From Tupaia tana (taxonomy: Eukaryota; Chordata; Mammalia; Scandentia; Tupaiidae): a stretch of 64,000 bases of DNA. Positions 53,473 through 63,562 of this stretch are shown here, in pieces; position 1 is the first letter of the stretch; every line of letters begins with the position of its first letter. The position numbers and the translations under genes were made by a program. Under the pieces are notes generated by a model. The model worked only from the letters and a program-made list of their open reading frames with translations. It was not told where the DNA came from and ran no database searches. The DNA lies in the NCBI GenBank assembly GCA_026018925.1, contig JAKSZU010000016.1, positions 54,332,496 through 54,396,495 on the forward strand, given 5' to 3'.

Positions 53473-53748
53473 GGGACCAGCAGTTAGCGTAATGGCTATG
53501 TCACTGGACTCCCATGTAGTCAACTGTGGTTCGCGTCCCAGACCCAGTGGCTTAAAACTCATGCCGGGCGCGTGTGCGTGCGTGCCCAAGATCCCTAGAG
53601 GAGAATGGAGGAGAAGGGATTGCGGCATGACCATCCCCCCTGGGGGTGATTTCTTGCTTTCTGTCTCTATGTCTCTCTCTGTCTGTCTGGCGAGCACACG
53701 TGCCCTATAGTGAAAACCTCTCCAAAAAAAAAAAAAAATTAAAAAAAA
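53473..53748 (+). repeat. tRNA-derived SINE, L type, variant-B-box subfamily
   Basis: B-box position GGTTCGCGTCC; AAGAACTAT occurs before the first copy and after this one. Confidence 0.9.
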
Positions 53749-53757
53749 AGAACTATT

Positions 53758-53800
53758 CTCTTTTCTTTTCTTTTCTTTTCTTTTCTTTTCTTTTCTTTCT
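53758..53800. repeat. (TTTTC)n microsatellite
   Basis: Eight or so TTTTC units in the expanded tail of the S-type SINE. Confidence 0.92.
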
Positions 53801-54244
53801 TCTTTCTTTCTCTATCCATCTTTCTCTATTTCTTTCTTTATTTTAATTTGACCAGAGAGGGACAGAGCAAGAGAGAGAGAGTGAGAGAGTGAGAAAGCAA
53901 ATTGCCAGGTTCCAGACTTGAACCAGGGTCAGCCATGTGGGAGTCCAGCACCTTTAACCACCATGCCACCTGCTGACCCTGAACTTGACGTTTTTAGTTA
54001 CCACATATAAGTGAGATCCTGCAGATTTGTCTTTCTGTGTTTGTATTATTTTATTTAGTGTATTATATACCATGTTTTTCTTATCCATTCATCCACTGAT
54101 AGACACTTAGGTCATTTCTATATCTTGGTTATTGTGAATAGTGCTGCAATAAACATGAGAGTGTAGATATCTCTTCATACTGATCTCATTTCCTTTGGAC
54201 AAATACCCAGAAGTGGGACTGCTCTATTATATGGTAGATTAAAA

Positions 54245-54368
54245 AAAAGTGAAAATAAGAGATGGGCTCTTAAGGGTCTTGATATGATACCCAGATTGGC
54301 TTTGAACTCCTGAGTAGCTGGGACTATCGATGCATGCCACTGCACTCACCTTGGTAGTTCTATTTTTA
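54245..54368 (-). repeat. 7SL-derived SINE monomer
   Basis: GAGATGGGCTCTTAAGGGTC...CCCAGATTGGCTTTGAACTCCTGAGTAGCTGGGACTATCGATGCATGCCACTGC is the reversed FLAM/Alu-left-arm pattern with an internal deletion. It is inserted in the L1. Confidence 0.75.
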
Positions 54369-54609
54369 TTTTTATTTTTTGAGGAACTTCCGTCCTGTTT
54401 TCCATAATGGCTGTGCCAATTTACATTCCCACCAACAGCATACAAGGGTTTCCTTTTCTTCCTTTTCTTCTCATTAACATTCATCTGTTATCTCTTTGAT
54501 ACTAATTATTTTAACATGTATAAGGTGATAGCAAATTGTGGTTTCGAAGTACATTTCCCTTATGATTAGTGATGTTGAACAGTTTTTCATATATCTGTTG
54601 GCCATTTTT

Positions 54610-54998
54610 TGTCCCGGCCCGTGGGACAGTTGAACAGGTTTCCTGGGGGAGGGAGTGAGAGATGGGACAAACACACAGACACACAGAGTGGAGACAAGAT
54701 GAGGTGCCGATCAAATCTCATTTATTAAGGAAGAACAGCGAGCTTATATACAGGCTGGTGGGCATTGATTGATTGCCCGAAATGCAAATGAGATAGAACA
54801 GCATGAACCAATCATTGGTGTGGGTGGATCTTTCCGGTTGCTTAGAAACCCAACCACTTCACGGGAGAACGGTTGGTCACATGATTTCTGAGAAATGGTT
54901 TGCTCAGTGAGGAAGTGAAGCCTAATGGTTTCCAAGATGGTGGATAGCTCAAGATGGCAGATAGCTCAAGATGGCTTCCGTATGCAGTGCCCTCCACA
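54610..54998 (-). mobile_element. Solo LTR, class II-like, second member
   Basis: 389 bp from TGTGGAGGG to GGGACA on the minus strand, with a perfect duplication ATTTTT (54604-54609 and 54999-55004). TATA box complement at 54744-54750 and AATAAA complement at 54721-54726. Its terminal region (TGTCCCGGCCCGTGGGACAG) aligns with 12600 onward of the first LTR, without the 26-bp extension. No internal retroviral sequence remains. Confidence 0.83.
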
Positions 54999-55025
54999 AT
55001 TTTTTATTTAGAAATAAAAAGCTAT

Positions 55026-55284
55026 TCAGGAGACCAGCAGTTAGTGTAGTGGCTAGGTTGCTGAACTCCCATGTAGTCGACAGTGGTTTGAGTCCCGGAC
55101 CCGGTGGCTTAAACTTACACCGGGCACGTGTGCACACATGCCCAAGATCCCAAGAGGAGAATGGAGGAGAAGGGATTGCGGCGTGGCCATCTCCCCTGGG
55201 GGATGATTTCTCGCTTTCTGTCTCTTTTGTCTCTCTCTGTCTTTCTTGCGAGCACATGCGCCCTATAGCAAACCTCTAAAAAAA
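55026..55284 (+). repeat. tRNA-derived SINE, L type
   Basis: GGAGACCAGCAGTTAGTGTAGTGG head; perfect duplication AAAAAGCTATTCA on both sides, inside the L1. Confidence 0.92.
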
Positions 55285-55304
55285 AAAAAAGCTATTCATG
55301 TCCC

Positions 55305-57450
55305 TTTTTATTTTCCTTTCTTTTTAAAAATTTTATCTTTTTAAAAAATAATTTACATTTTATCACGTCTTTATAGTATACATTTCTTTTTCCAACATAA
55401 ATACCATGCATGTCAATCAAGACAAGGATATTACTATATACATTATCATCATCAAATAGCTTCTCATTTTTTGTCAATTAAGCATATTTTTACCCATTTT
55501 TTCCTTCCCCTTCCCCCTCCCTCCCTTCCACATTAAACTTTTTTTTTTTCACATTTTATTGATACATAAAAGATCTTAAAGTATGGACAAAGTTAGAATC
55601 TAGTAACAAGTGCACTTTAATTTTCTTCTGAAACAATTTTTTTCCCTCTCCATTCCTCCTCTTACTAAAAAGAAGCATAAACTAACTTATTTTATTTTTT
55701 TTAAAACAGGTCAATATCAATTTGGTGTTATTTGTACAAATCCCCATAAGAATTCAATTTCTGATGCAAGGCAACAGATACTATTGTATTATTGAACTTA
55801 TGCAAATAACCATTCTGCCATAAAATAAGAATGCTTACAAATATCTTCCAATTGCAAAGGGGTCAGGAAGGGAGATAAGTTTATGTTTCAATTAAAAATC
55901 CCCTCATTTTAAAAAACAAATTGCTGAACCCAATGACTCAAAAGAAAACAAAAATCCTTAAACCTGAAAGACAAAGCATAGAAGAAAATCAGTAATGTGT
56001 TAGAGAAAAGTCATAGAATTCTATTTTACCAGTTCAGTCTTGTGTAATCTCTCTTTTGTTGAATTTGCAGTGTTACTGTGGTCTGACCTTTCCACTAACA
56101 TTCAACATTATTATTGATATTTCAGAACTTGTCCCTACCATTAAGTTGGCCTTTTTCTTGGTCACTTTTCTTTTATTTGTCTGTCTGTCTTTAGTTTTCC
56201 TGGTATAGTACTCCCTTCAGAACTTCTCAAAGAGCTGGTCTGGTGTTGGTAAATTCTTTCAGGTTTTGATAATTTGAGAATGTTATCTTTTCTTCCCACA
56301 TGAAGGATATTCTTGCTGCATACACTATTTTTTGTTGAAATGATTTTTCACTTAAGACTTTGAATATATTTTCCCATTCTTTCCTTGCTTGCATTGTTTC
56401 TGACGAAAGGTCTGAAGTTAGCCTGATGAGATACCCTTTGAAAGTGACTTGACATTTTTCTCTTGCCAATTTTAAGATCTTATCTCTGTCTGTGGTTTTG
56501 GTCAATATGATGTGTCTTGGAGAAGATCTTCTTGGGTTGATTCCATGTGGGGTCCTTGTATTTCTTGGGTCTGGATATTTGAGAACCTCTCTAGGTTTGG
56601 AAAGTTTTTTTCCAGGATTTCATGGAATAGATTATCAATGCCCTGATTAGTCTCTTCACCTTCTGGGATACCAATTATCTGGATGTTTGGGCATCTAATG
56701 GTATCTAGTATCACTCTTATATCATTCTAATTTTTTTTGGTTATTTTCTCAGTCTTTTTAATTCTCAGTGAATTTTTCTAGGTCAGAGGTTTTATCTTCT
56801 ACATCTGAGATTCAAACTTCTCCACGATCTAATCTGCTTTTAATACTTTCGAGGGAGGTTTTGATTTCCTGTATTACAACCTTCATCTCTTACAGTTTCA
56901 TTTGATTATTTTTTTTTATGGTGTGTATTTCCTCTTTCATGTCATGGAAGAACTTCCTCACCTCCTGGAACTTGTCTCTTTTCTCCTGCATTTTCTATAA
57001 TTCATTGTCTCTTTTCTCTGGTATCTCTGTTAGCTTCATCACTATGAATAGCCTAAATTCTTTATCTGATATTTCCATGAGTTCCATTGTTCTGTCTGTG
57101 GATGATGAAGGGCTGTTTTTTTCCCCTTGGGGGAGAGAGATTTTCTTGATTTTCTGTAGTTCTCGTGCCTTTGCAGTGGTGGTTTCTGGTCATCTGCTGG
57201 ATTATACGGTACTTCCTACCTCCTAGGAGTTAATTCTGAGTGCTAGAGGCATGCGGAAGGAGATGGCCTGCAGTATTTCTGCAGTTCTGTTTCCCTGACT
57301 TTCACCAAGCAGCCTGGCTTTTGGTTGGGTGTTGGGGCAGAAAAAGGGGTTTGGGGCAGAAGCTTTCCAGTTAAAGGGAAAGGGTTAGGCCCACCTCAGA
57401 TGCACATGGATTCTAGCTTTTCTCTGGATGTTGGGCCAGAAGGCAGTCCT
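55305..57450 (-). mobile_element. HAL1-like retrotransposon, second copy, broken
   Basis: Same order as the copy at 50 kb: T-run, C/T-rich 3' block, non-coding spacer, ORF1 with stops and frameshifts (56227-57170), then a short 5' region. The flanks GTCCCTTTTTATTTT and GTCCTTTTCTATTTT are a diverged target duplication, and the L1 reads through across it. No ORF2. Confidence 0.75.
56227..57170 (-). pseudogene. LINE-1-type ORF1 pseudogene (HAL1-like copy 2)
   Basis: Two adjoining minus-strand pieces keep the family signature: CPNIQIIGIPEGEETNQGID (RRM start, 56502-56714) and IRLTSDLSSETMQARKEWEN (C-terminal domain, 56227-56505). They are offset in frame. The coiled-coil part to about 57170 is broken by stops. 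Confidence 0.85.
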
Positions 57451-57507
57451 TTTCTATTTTTTAAGCAAGGTATTTGTATTTTTTGTTTGTTTGTTTGCTT
57501 GTTTTTT

Positions 57508-57774
57508 GTTTTTAGGGGTTTTTGCCTGAGGCCACGAGTGCTTGCCTAGAGAGAGAGAGAGGGAGACAGACACACAGTGAGAGGGAAAGTGAGAAATCAC
57601 CTCCCCCTTGGGAGAGGGCAGCTATGCCACAATCCCTTCTCCTCCATTCTTCTAGGATATTGGGCGTGCATGTACACAAAATGGCGTGATTTTCAAGCCA
57701 CTGGGTCTGGGACTCAAACTGCAGTTGGCCATGTGGGAGTTCAGCAATGTAACTTTTATGCCATATGCTGGTAC
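57508..57774 (-). repeat. tRNA-derived SINE, L type
   Basis: Minus-strand copy with a GTTT-rich tail (57478-57520), inserted in the L1; TATTTGT flanks. Confidence 0.85.
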
Positions 57775-58512
57775 CACTATTTGTCTTTCTTTCTTTTTTT
57801 TTTTTTGCTGTGAGGATTTCTTTTGTCTAAAACATGTGAGTTTCTTACATGTTTTAGACATAACCTTTTTTTTTTTTTAATTCCAAAGAAAGCAAATACT
57901 TTCTTCTATTCTGTAAGTTACCTTTTCCTTTTGTTAATTGTTTCTTTGCTATGCAGACACCTTTTAGTTTGATACAGTCCCACTTGCTTATTTTTACTTT
58001 CATTGCCTGTGATTTTGGTGTCATATTCATAAAATCCTTGCCAAGACGAATGTCAAGAAATTTTCTCCCTATGTTTTCCGATAGAAATTTTATGGCTTCA
58101 GGTCTTACATTTAAGTCTTTAATCCACTTTGAGTTAATTTTCATATATGGTGCAATATAATATTATACTTTTGCATGTGACTATCTATTTTTCCTGACAC
58201 ATTTACAGAAGGAACTGTACTTTCTCCAATGTGTAGTCTTTGCATTTTTGTCAAATATTAATTGACTTTATGAGTTGATTTCTGGGCTCTCAATTCTGCT
58301 CATTTGTTCTATGTGTCTATTTTAATGACAATATCATACTGTTTTGATTTGTATAGCTTTTTGATACATTTGAAATCAGAAAGTATGGAGCTTCAGCTTT
58401 TTTTCCGAAGATTGGTTTGGCTATTCAGGGTGGGTTACATACAAATTTTAGTATTTTTTTCTATTTCTGTGAAAAATGCCTTTGGCATTAAAAAAAAACT
58501 TTTTCTCTCAAA

Positions 58513-58714
58513 AAAATGTGAGAGAGACAGGGAGAGAGAGAGAACCACTAAGTGAAGTCTGGTCATGCTGCAATATCTTTTCCTTTATTTCTTCATCCCA
58601 TCAGGGTTTTCAGCATGCATACACATGTGTCTGGCATGGTTTTCAAGCCACTGGGGTCAGGACTCAAACCATGTGGGATCTGGCTTCCTTAAATGCTGTG
58701 CTATGTGACCACTC
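58513..58714 (-). repeat. tRNA-derived SINE, L type, old
   Basis: Diverged minus-strand copy; the head is degraded (GTGACCACTCCC at the right). Confidence 0.75.
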
Positions 58715-58795
58715 CCTGAATTGTTTTCTTAATTTATTTTTTGGATAGTTTGTTGTTAGTGTATGGGCACACACTGATTTTTATATGTTGATTTT

Positions 58796-58996
58796 TTTCT
58801 CATCTCTTGAGAGAGAGATATCTTCCCAGGGGGATGGCTATGCCACAATTCCTTGTCCTCCACTCTTTTTTTTGAATTTTGGGCACTCATGCAAATGCAC
58901 TTGGTATGTGTTTCAAGCTGCTGGGTCTGGGACTCAAACTGTAGTTGGCCATGTCGGGCTCAGCCTTCTTAACCACCATGGCACCAACTACCATCC
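58796..58996 (-). repeat. tRNA-derived SINE, L type, truncated
   Basis: Minus-strand copy lacking much of the 3' half. Confidence 0.75.
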
Positions 58997-59844
58997 CCCC
59001 CCATCCCTTTATTGTTCCTACCAAATTTTACTCAGCTCTGGAAAATTAATGGATTCCAGTAGTCCATTTCCTCCACCTCACAGCCAATGAAAAATATTAT
59101 GTAACATGGTAGAGCCAGTTAGGAGTAGAGCGAGGTGAGCGAAGTGTCAAGCACACAAAATACAAGGAGACATTGTCTCTTAGGTTGTGTAAGTGCAGGG
59201 TTGATGCCTGATAGTCTCCTTAAATTTTGTGTCCAACGCCTCTCGTTCATCTCACGCTTAGTGCTACTACAAACTATTTCCATTCTCCCAGCTCTGTTGT
59301 GTGCGCACTCTTGCTTTGTCTTCCTTCCATGTGTCACTGGCCAGTGTCCTCTACCATTTACTATTGTATAAAGGCTTTTGGAAACAGTCACGGGTCTGTA
59401 AACGTTTAACTTGTTGGGAGTAACCTTTCCTCCTACTTTACAGAGAAGATGGAAGGTGTCAGGAATGAACTCCCTTATTTCCTCCCCACCCAACTTCATC
59501 TACAACAAATCTCCACCCCAATTCTTAGCACTGGTGAAAGGGGTGTCTGGTTCCCATCTGTGTTGAAATCCCTCTTGCCACCTCAGCAGAATCTGCTGCT
59601 TTGAGTAGCTCCTCTTTCTTCTGTTTTGTCAATTTACTACACTTTACTTCCCCTTTCCCTTAGCATCTAAACAGTTTCGAGTGCCTTTCATATTAATAGT
59701 AACATCTTCCATTAATCCCAGTGTCCTTCTAGCTGCTGCCTTGTTCTCTTTCCTCTCCACTCATGGCCTTGAAGGAGGGCTCTCTGTTTACTGCCTCTGT
59801 GAAGTGCCTCCCAGCCACTCAGCCTTTTGCAATCTCACTTTAGC
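58997..59844. other. Unique sequence, no gene seen
   Basis: No named repeat or exon recognised. Confidence 0.35.
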
Positions 59845-60175
59845 TTCTTTCCTGTACTGAAACTACCTCTCTGAAGTCATCAAAGACCTCCTTGTTTCTG
59901 AATCTGATGAGGCTTTCCCGTCTCAAACCTCTCAGCAGCATTTAATCCTAAGGGCCATTTTATCCTTCTAGAAAAATTTTCTTTCTCTTGTTTTATGATC
60001 ACCACTTGCTAATACTCTCTTCCTACTCCTTTGATGATTCTTTGATCTCCTGTACAGTGACTCCTTTTTGGTGATTCTTACATGTTGGTGTTGCTAAGCC
60101 CTTAGTCCTCAGTCTTCTCTTCTCCATTGGTGACCTCCTCGTTCTCCATAGTTCAACTCGCACCAAATACTAGTG
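59845..60175 (+). mobile_element. LINE-2 (L2) reverse-transcriptase fragment
   Basis: GTCATCAAAGACCTCCTTGTTTCTGAATCTGATG...AAACCTCTCAGCAGCATTTAATC...GGTGTTGCTAAGCCCTTAGTCCTCAGTCTTCTCTTCTCC retains the L2 RT order (VTNDLL..., LSAAF, GVPQGSVLGPLLFS) in heavily decayed form. Confidence 0.6.
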
Positions 60176-60275
60176 CCTCTTGATGGCAGATGCTGTTGGC
60201 TTCCTGCCAACAACCTTTGCCTTCTCCTTTTTCCTTCCCACCCTTCAACTTTAGAGGGTGAAAATGGCAGATATT

Positions 60276-60468
60276 GGGCCAGCAAGTGGCATGGTGGTTA
60301 AGGACACTGGATTCTTACATGGTTAACTGTGGTTCTAGTCCTGGACATGGCGGCTTGCTTTCTGGCTTTCCCTCCCTCTCTTTCTCTCTCTCACTCTGTC
60401 CCTCTCTGATCAAATTTAAATAAATAAATAAATAAATAAATAAAGTTAAATAAAATAATTCTTAAAGG
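60276..60468 (+). repeat. tRNA-derived SINE, S type
   Basis: Perfect 14-bp duplication AAAATGGCAGATAT on both sides. Tail (AAAT)n then AGTTAAATAAAATAATTCTT. Confidence 0.92.
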
Positions 60469-60757
60469 AAAATGGCAGATATATGTTTTTTTCAGCCTTT
60501 CTTATACCTAGGGGTGCCATGTGATCCAGTTGAAGGCAGTGATAAATGAAGGGGAGGTATAATGGCACTTGTTGGAGAGCTACAGGGGAAGAGTTTCCCC
60601 ATCACCAATGTCCTTGCATCCAGCACTGCTTTCTGTAAAAACCTCTGATATTTGAGCTCACTGTACATCAGTGTGCTTCATTTGATTTGAGCATGTCACA
60701 TATTATAAAATAGCCTCCCACTGGGAGGCTGACTCTGGAGGATTGAAAAAATGGCCT
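60469..60757. other. Unique sequence, no feature seen
   Basis: Short spacer between SINEs. Confidence 0.35.
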
Positions 60758-60760
60758 GTT

Positions 60761-60993
60761 GGGACCAGCAGTTAGCATAATGGCTATGTTGCTGGACTCC
60801 CACGTAGTAGACCGTGGTTCGAGTCCCGGACCTGGTGGCTTAAACTCAGGCCCGGCGCGTGTGCATACGTGCCCAAGATCCCGAGAAGAGAAGGGAGGAG
60901 AAGGGATTGTGGCGTGGCCATCCCCCCTGGGGAGTGATTTCTCGCTTTCTGTCTCTGTCTCTCTCTGTCTGGTGAGCACATGCAACCTATAGC

Positions 60994-61014
<21 letters not shown>
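60761..61014 (+). repeat. tRNA-derived SINE, L type
   Basis: GGGACCAGCAGTTAGCATAATGG head, intact B-box GGTTCGAGTCC; flanks AAAAAATGGCCTGTT and AAAAAATGTCCTGTT. Confidence 0.93.
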
Positions 61015-61025
<11 letters not shown>

Positions 61026-61169
61026 TGTCCTGTTTTCTGATTTTTCCTCCTGACCCTTCTCTGTATTACGTCTCTTGCAGGTGGCTTGTCTGTCCTGCAG
61101 TTCATCCTGAGAAAATCTTGCTCTGCAGGGTAGAAAAGCACATAAACCAGGTACGCAGATTTGGGTTCT

Positions 61170-61262
61170 CACTGTGGCTTTACCAGTCAGTAGCTCTGGA
61201 GTCTTGAGGAAGTTATGTTCATCTCTCTGGGTCTCAGCTTCCTTTGTTAAAATAGAGATTTT
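61170..61262 (+). repeat. MIR fragment
   Basis: GTCTTGAGGAAGTTATGTTCATCTCTCTGGGTCTCAGCTTCC follows the forward MIR core. Confidence 0.6.
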
Positions 61263-61478
61263 CTCTACCTATCACTATGGGAGCTGAATGAGCCAATGCT
61301 GACCATCTTCCCTCCTGCTGAGGGCAGCCCTTCATGCTGCAGTCCAGGCCCCGTCTCAGCCAGCCTGGGTCAGTCTGCACATGCTTGCCCTGCATGGACA
61401 GGGAGGCCTCGAGGGAGAACCCAGGATCCATCCCATATGGGTCCAGTCGCACCGCCTTAGCAACATGACTGGCCCTAT
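61263..61478 (-). repeat. Older tRNA-derived SINE family, minus copy
   Basis: CAGCCAGCCTGGGTCAGTCTGCACATGC...CACCGCCTTAGCAACATGACTGGCCC; same family as 30868 and 62531. Confidence 0.45.
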
Positions 61479-62018
61479 GCTACCTCCATGGATGGGAGAA
61501 ATGGAAGATCATAAAGGGTAAAGTGGGCAGTGAGAAAGAGGCACCCGGGCAGAGCTGCCTTCTCAGACCTGTTCTTGAGGGAGAGAGAGAAGTGAAGCGT
61601 CTGAATCCCCAAGCCTGGGATGTGGGTCATGTGCAGAGTAAATAAAGGCAGTGCCAACTGTCAGCACAACGAATAATTAAGCAGAATGATTGCAAACTGC
61701 TAATAAAAGAGAAGGCAAGGTTTGCCCAGGACGAGCTGCAGAAGGGTCAATTTCCTCACAGCTAATTGAGCATCAGTCCCGCAGTCCAGACATTTTCTCC
61801 CTGGAAAGACAATCGCTCTTGATTGTTTTTCCCAAGTGTGGGTTTGGATAAGCGCATTGAAACCCTGAACACACGCAGCATCTTTGCAACTGCTCTGGCC
61901 ATTGAAGCAGCTGTATTTTTAGAGCACTCAAGGGACTCAAAGGCCTTTGCTGACTTAGGAAATATATTACTTTATTACTGCAGATCCTGGCCACAGGAGT
62001 GCGTTGGCTATTGTCGCC
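61479..62018. other. Unique sequence, no gene seen
   Basis: Balanced base composition, no exon recognised; possible conserved non-coding DNA near 61640-61990 (AT-rich, repeat-free). Confidence 0.35.
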
Positions 62019-62019
62019 A

Positions 62020-62250
62020 TTTTTTTTTTTTTAGGTTTTTGTTTGTTTGTTTTGCTACAGGGCACTTACACTTGCCTGCTCTGCAGGGGAAATAGTCAGG
62101 CCACAGTCCCTTCTCCTCCGCATTCCTCTTGGGCTTTTGGGCTTGTACTTGTGCCTTGTGTAATCTTCCTGCTGCCAGGTCTGGGACTAGAACTGTAGTT
62201 GGCCATGCGGGAGTTCAGCACTTCAACCACCATATCACCTGCTGACTCCT
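62020..62250 (-). repeat. tRNA-derived SINE, L type
   Basis: Minus-strand copy with T/GTTT tail; GCCATTTTTT and ACCATTTT flank it. Confidence 0.82.
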
Positions 62251-62276
62251 GCCACCATTTTAAAAAGATTTATTCA

Positions 62277-62525
62277 GGGATCAGTAGTTAGAGTAATGGC
62301 TATGTCGCTGGACTCCCACGTAGTCGACCGCGGTTCGAGTCCCGGACCTGCGGGCTTAAACTCACGCTGGGCGTATGTGCCCAAGATCCCGAGAGGAGAG
62401 TGTAGGAGAAGGGATTGTGACGTGACCATCCCCCCGGGGGGTGATTTCTCGCTTTCTGTCTCTCTGTCTCTCTCTGTCTGTTTGGCGAGTGCACGCGCCC
62501 TATAGCAAAAAACCTCTAAAAAAAA
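62277..62525 (+). repeat. tRNA-derived SINE, L type
   Basis: GGGATCAGTAGTTAGAGTAATGG head, intact B-box; duplication AAAAAGATTTATTCA. Inserted into the tail of the SINE at 62531. Confidence 0.92.
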
Positions 62526-62530
62526 AGAAA

Positions 62531-62552
62531 AAGATTTATTCATTTAGTTTTT

Positions 62553-62589
<37 letters not shown>

Positions 62590-62718
62590 AGAGAGACATC
62601 CCCAACAGAGTCTTCATGTCACACCCCCCGCCATCTCAGTCAACCTGGTTCTCTGGAGAACCAGGTCCCTACCCATGTGGGTCAAGTCACACCAGTGCTG
62701 CACTACTGCCTGGCCCCA
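62531..62718 (-). repeat. Older tRNA-derived SINE family, with (GA)n
   Basis: AGATTTATTCATTTAG...GAGAGAGAGA...CACTACTGCCTGGCCCC in reverse orientation. Confidence 0.55.
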
Positions 62719-62806
62719 TTGGCCCCATTCCATGGATGGGGTGAGTGGGAGATTATAAATGGTGAGCCGTTTGCTCTTACACATGCAGTGAGAAAGAGGA
62801 TTCTGA

Positions 62807-63072
62807 GGCCAGCCAGTGGCATGGTGGTTAAGGCAGTTGGATCCCATGTAGCTTACTGTGTGGTTCAAGTCCCAGACCTAACAGGTTGAAAAACATGCTA
62901 GGTGTGTGTATGTGCATGCCCAAAGTCCTGAGAGGAGGGAAATTTGGAGGAGAAGGGATTATGGTGTGACCATGTCCCATCGGAGGGTGTTGTCTCACTT
63001 GCCCTCTCTGTCTGTCTCTGGTGAATGTATGTGCCCTCTAGCAAATTAAAAAAAAAAAAAAAAAAAAAAGGA
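62807..63072 (+). repeat. tRNA-derived SINE, L type
   Basis: GAGGCCAGCCAGTGGCATGGTGGTTAAGG head, ends TGCCCTCTAGCAAATTAAAA with a 24-bp A-run. Confidence 0.86.
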
Positions 63073-63339
63073 AAAGAAAAAGAAGTAAAAAAAGAGGTTT
63101 CTGTTTTGCTTACATTTAGAGTTTTTTAACATAAGAGCTGGTGGTCTAGTTGCCCATTGACTGCGTAGCCCAGCCTATGGTTATGAGTCTCTTCATTGAC
63201 TTGACCAGGGAAGAACCTTAAGGATCTTGATGCTGGCCTGTCCTACTCCCCTGCATCCCCATTGCCTACTCCGAGCATCCTTGGCTGGGAACTCTGCTCG
63301 GTCCTGCCACCGCTGTGCCTGCCACTGAAGACAGCGTGC

Positions 63340-63562
63340 CGCAGCAGGAGGAGCCTGACTTTTACAGTGAGGCAGACTAGATTTGTGTCCTGGCTCCTCA
63401 TCTAGTAGCTGTGTGGCCCTGGGAAAGTCACTTAACTTCTCTGAGTTTCAAGTAAAAACTGGGGACAAGAGTATATAGGATTGCTGTGTAGGTTAAAAAA
63501 GTCAATTTATATAAACCATCGGCACAATATTTGGCACATAGTAGGAGCTTGTTATGGTGACA
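63340..63562 (+). repeat. MIR element
   Basis: CTGTGTGGCCCTGGGAAAGTCACTTAACTTCTCTGAGTTTC then GGCACAATATTTGGCACATAGTAGGAGCTTG: a fairly complete forward MIR. Confidence 0.8.

Larger units (their letters stand above)
53175..53989 (-). repeat. tRNA-derived SINE, S type, with two SINEs in its tail
   Basis: The minus S-type body is at 53836-53989 with a (TTTTC)n tract at 53758-53800. The outer target duplication TGAACTTGAC (53165 and 53990) encloses this copy and both plus-strand L-type copies between. Confidence 0.8.
52821..58490 (-). mobile_element. Decayed LINE-1 carrying a tower of nested insertions
   Basis: Reversed L1 blocks in order: 3' UTR (TAAGGTATAACTGACAACTAAAATTTG, 52835), 3' end (TTGTGAATAGTGCTGCAATAAAC, 54132; TTCCATAATGGCTGTGCC, 54401; 54470-54609), CTATTCATGTCCC...AAGCAAGGTATTTG across the HAL1 site, and late ORF2 at 57850-58480, where the complement encodes [20 protein letters not shown]. 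Inserted later are SINEs at 53.2-54.0 kb, an LTR (54610), a SINE (55026), a HAL1-like copy (55305) and a SINE (57508). Confidence 0.78.

Noticed and set aside
49965..57450. Shared CTTTTCTATTTTT at the 5' end of both HAL1-like copies as part of the element
   Set aside because: At copy 1 the same sequence occurs at the other flank too, and at copy 2 the host L1 reads through it, so both are best explained as target duplications in similar T-rich sites.
57854..58144. 96-codon minus-strand frame as a host gene
   Set aside because: It is a decayed L1 ORF2 C-terminal piece, collinear with the surrounding L1.
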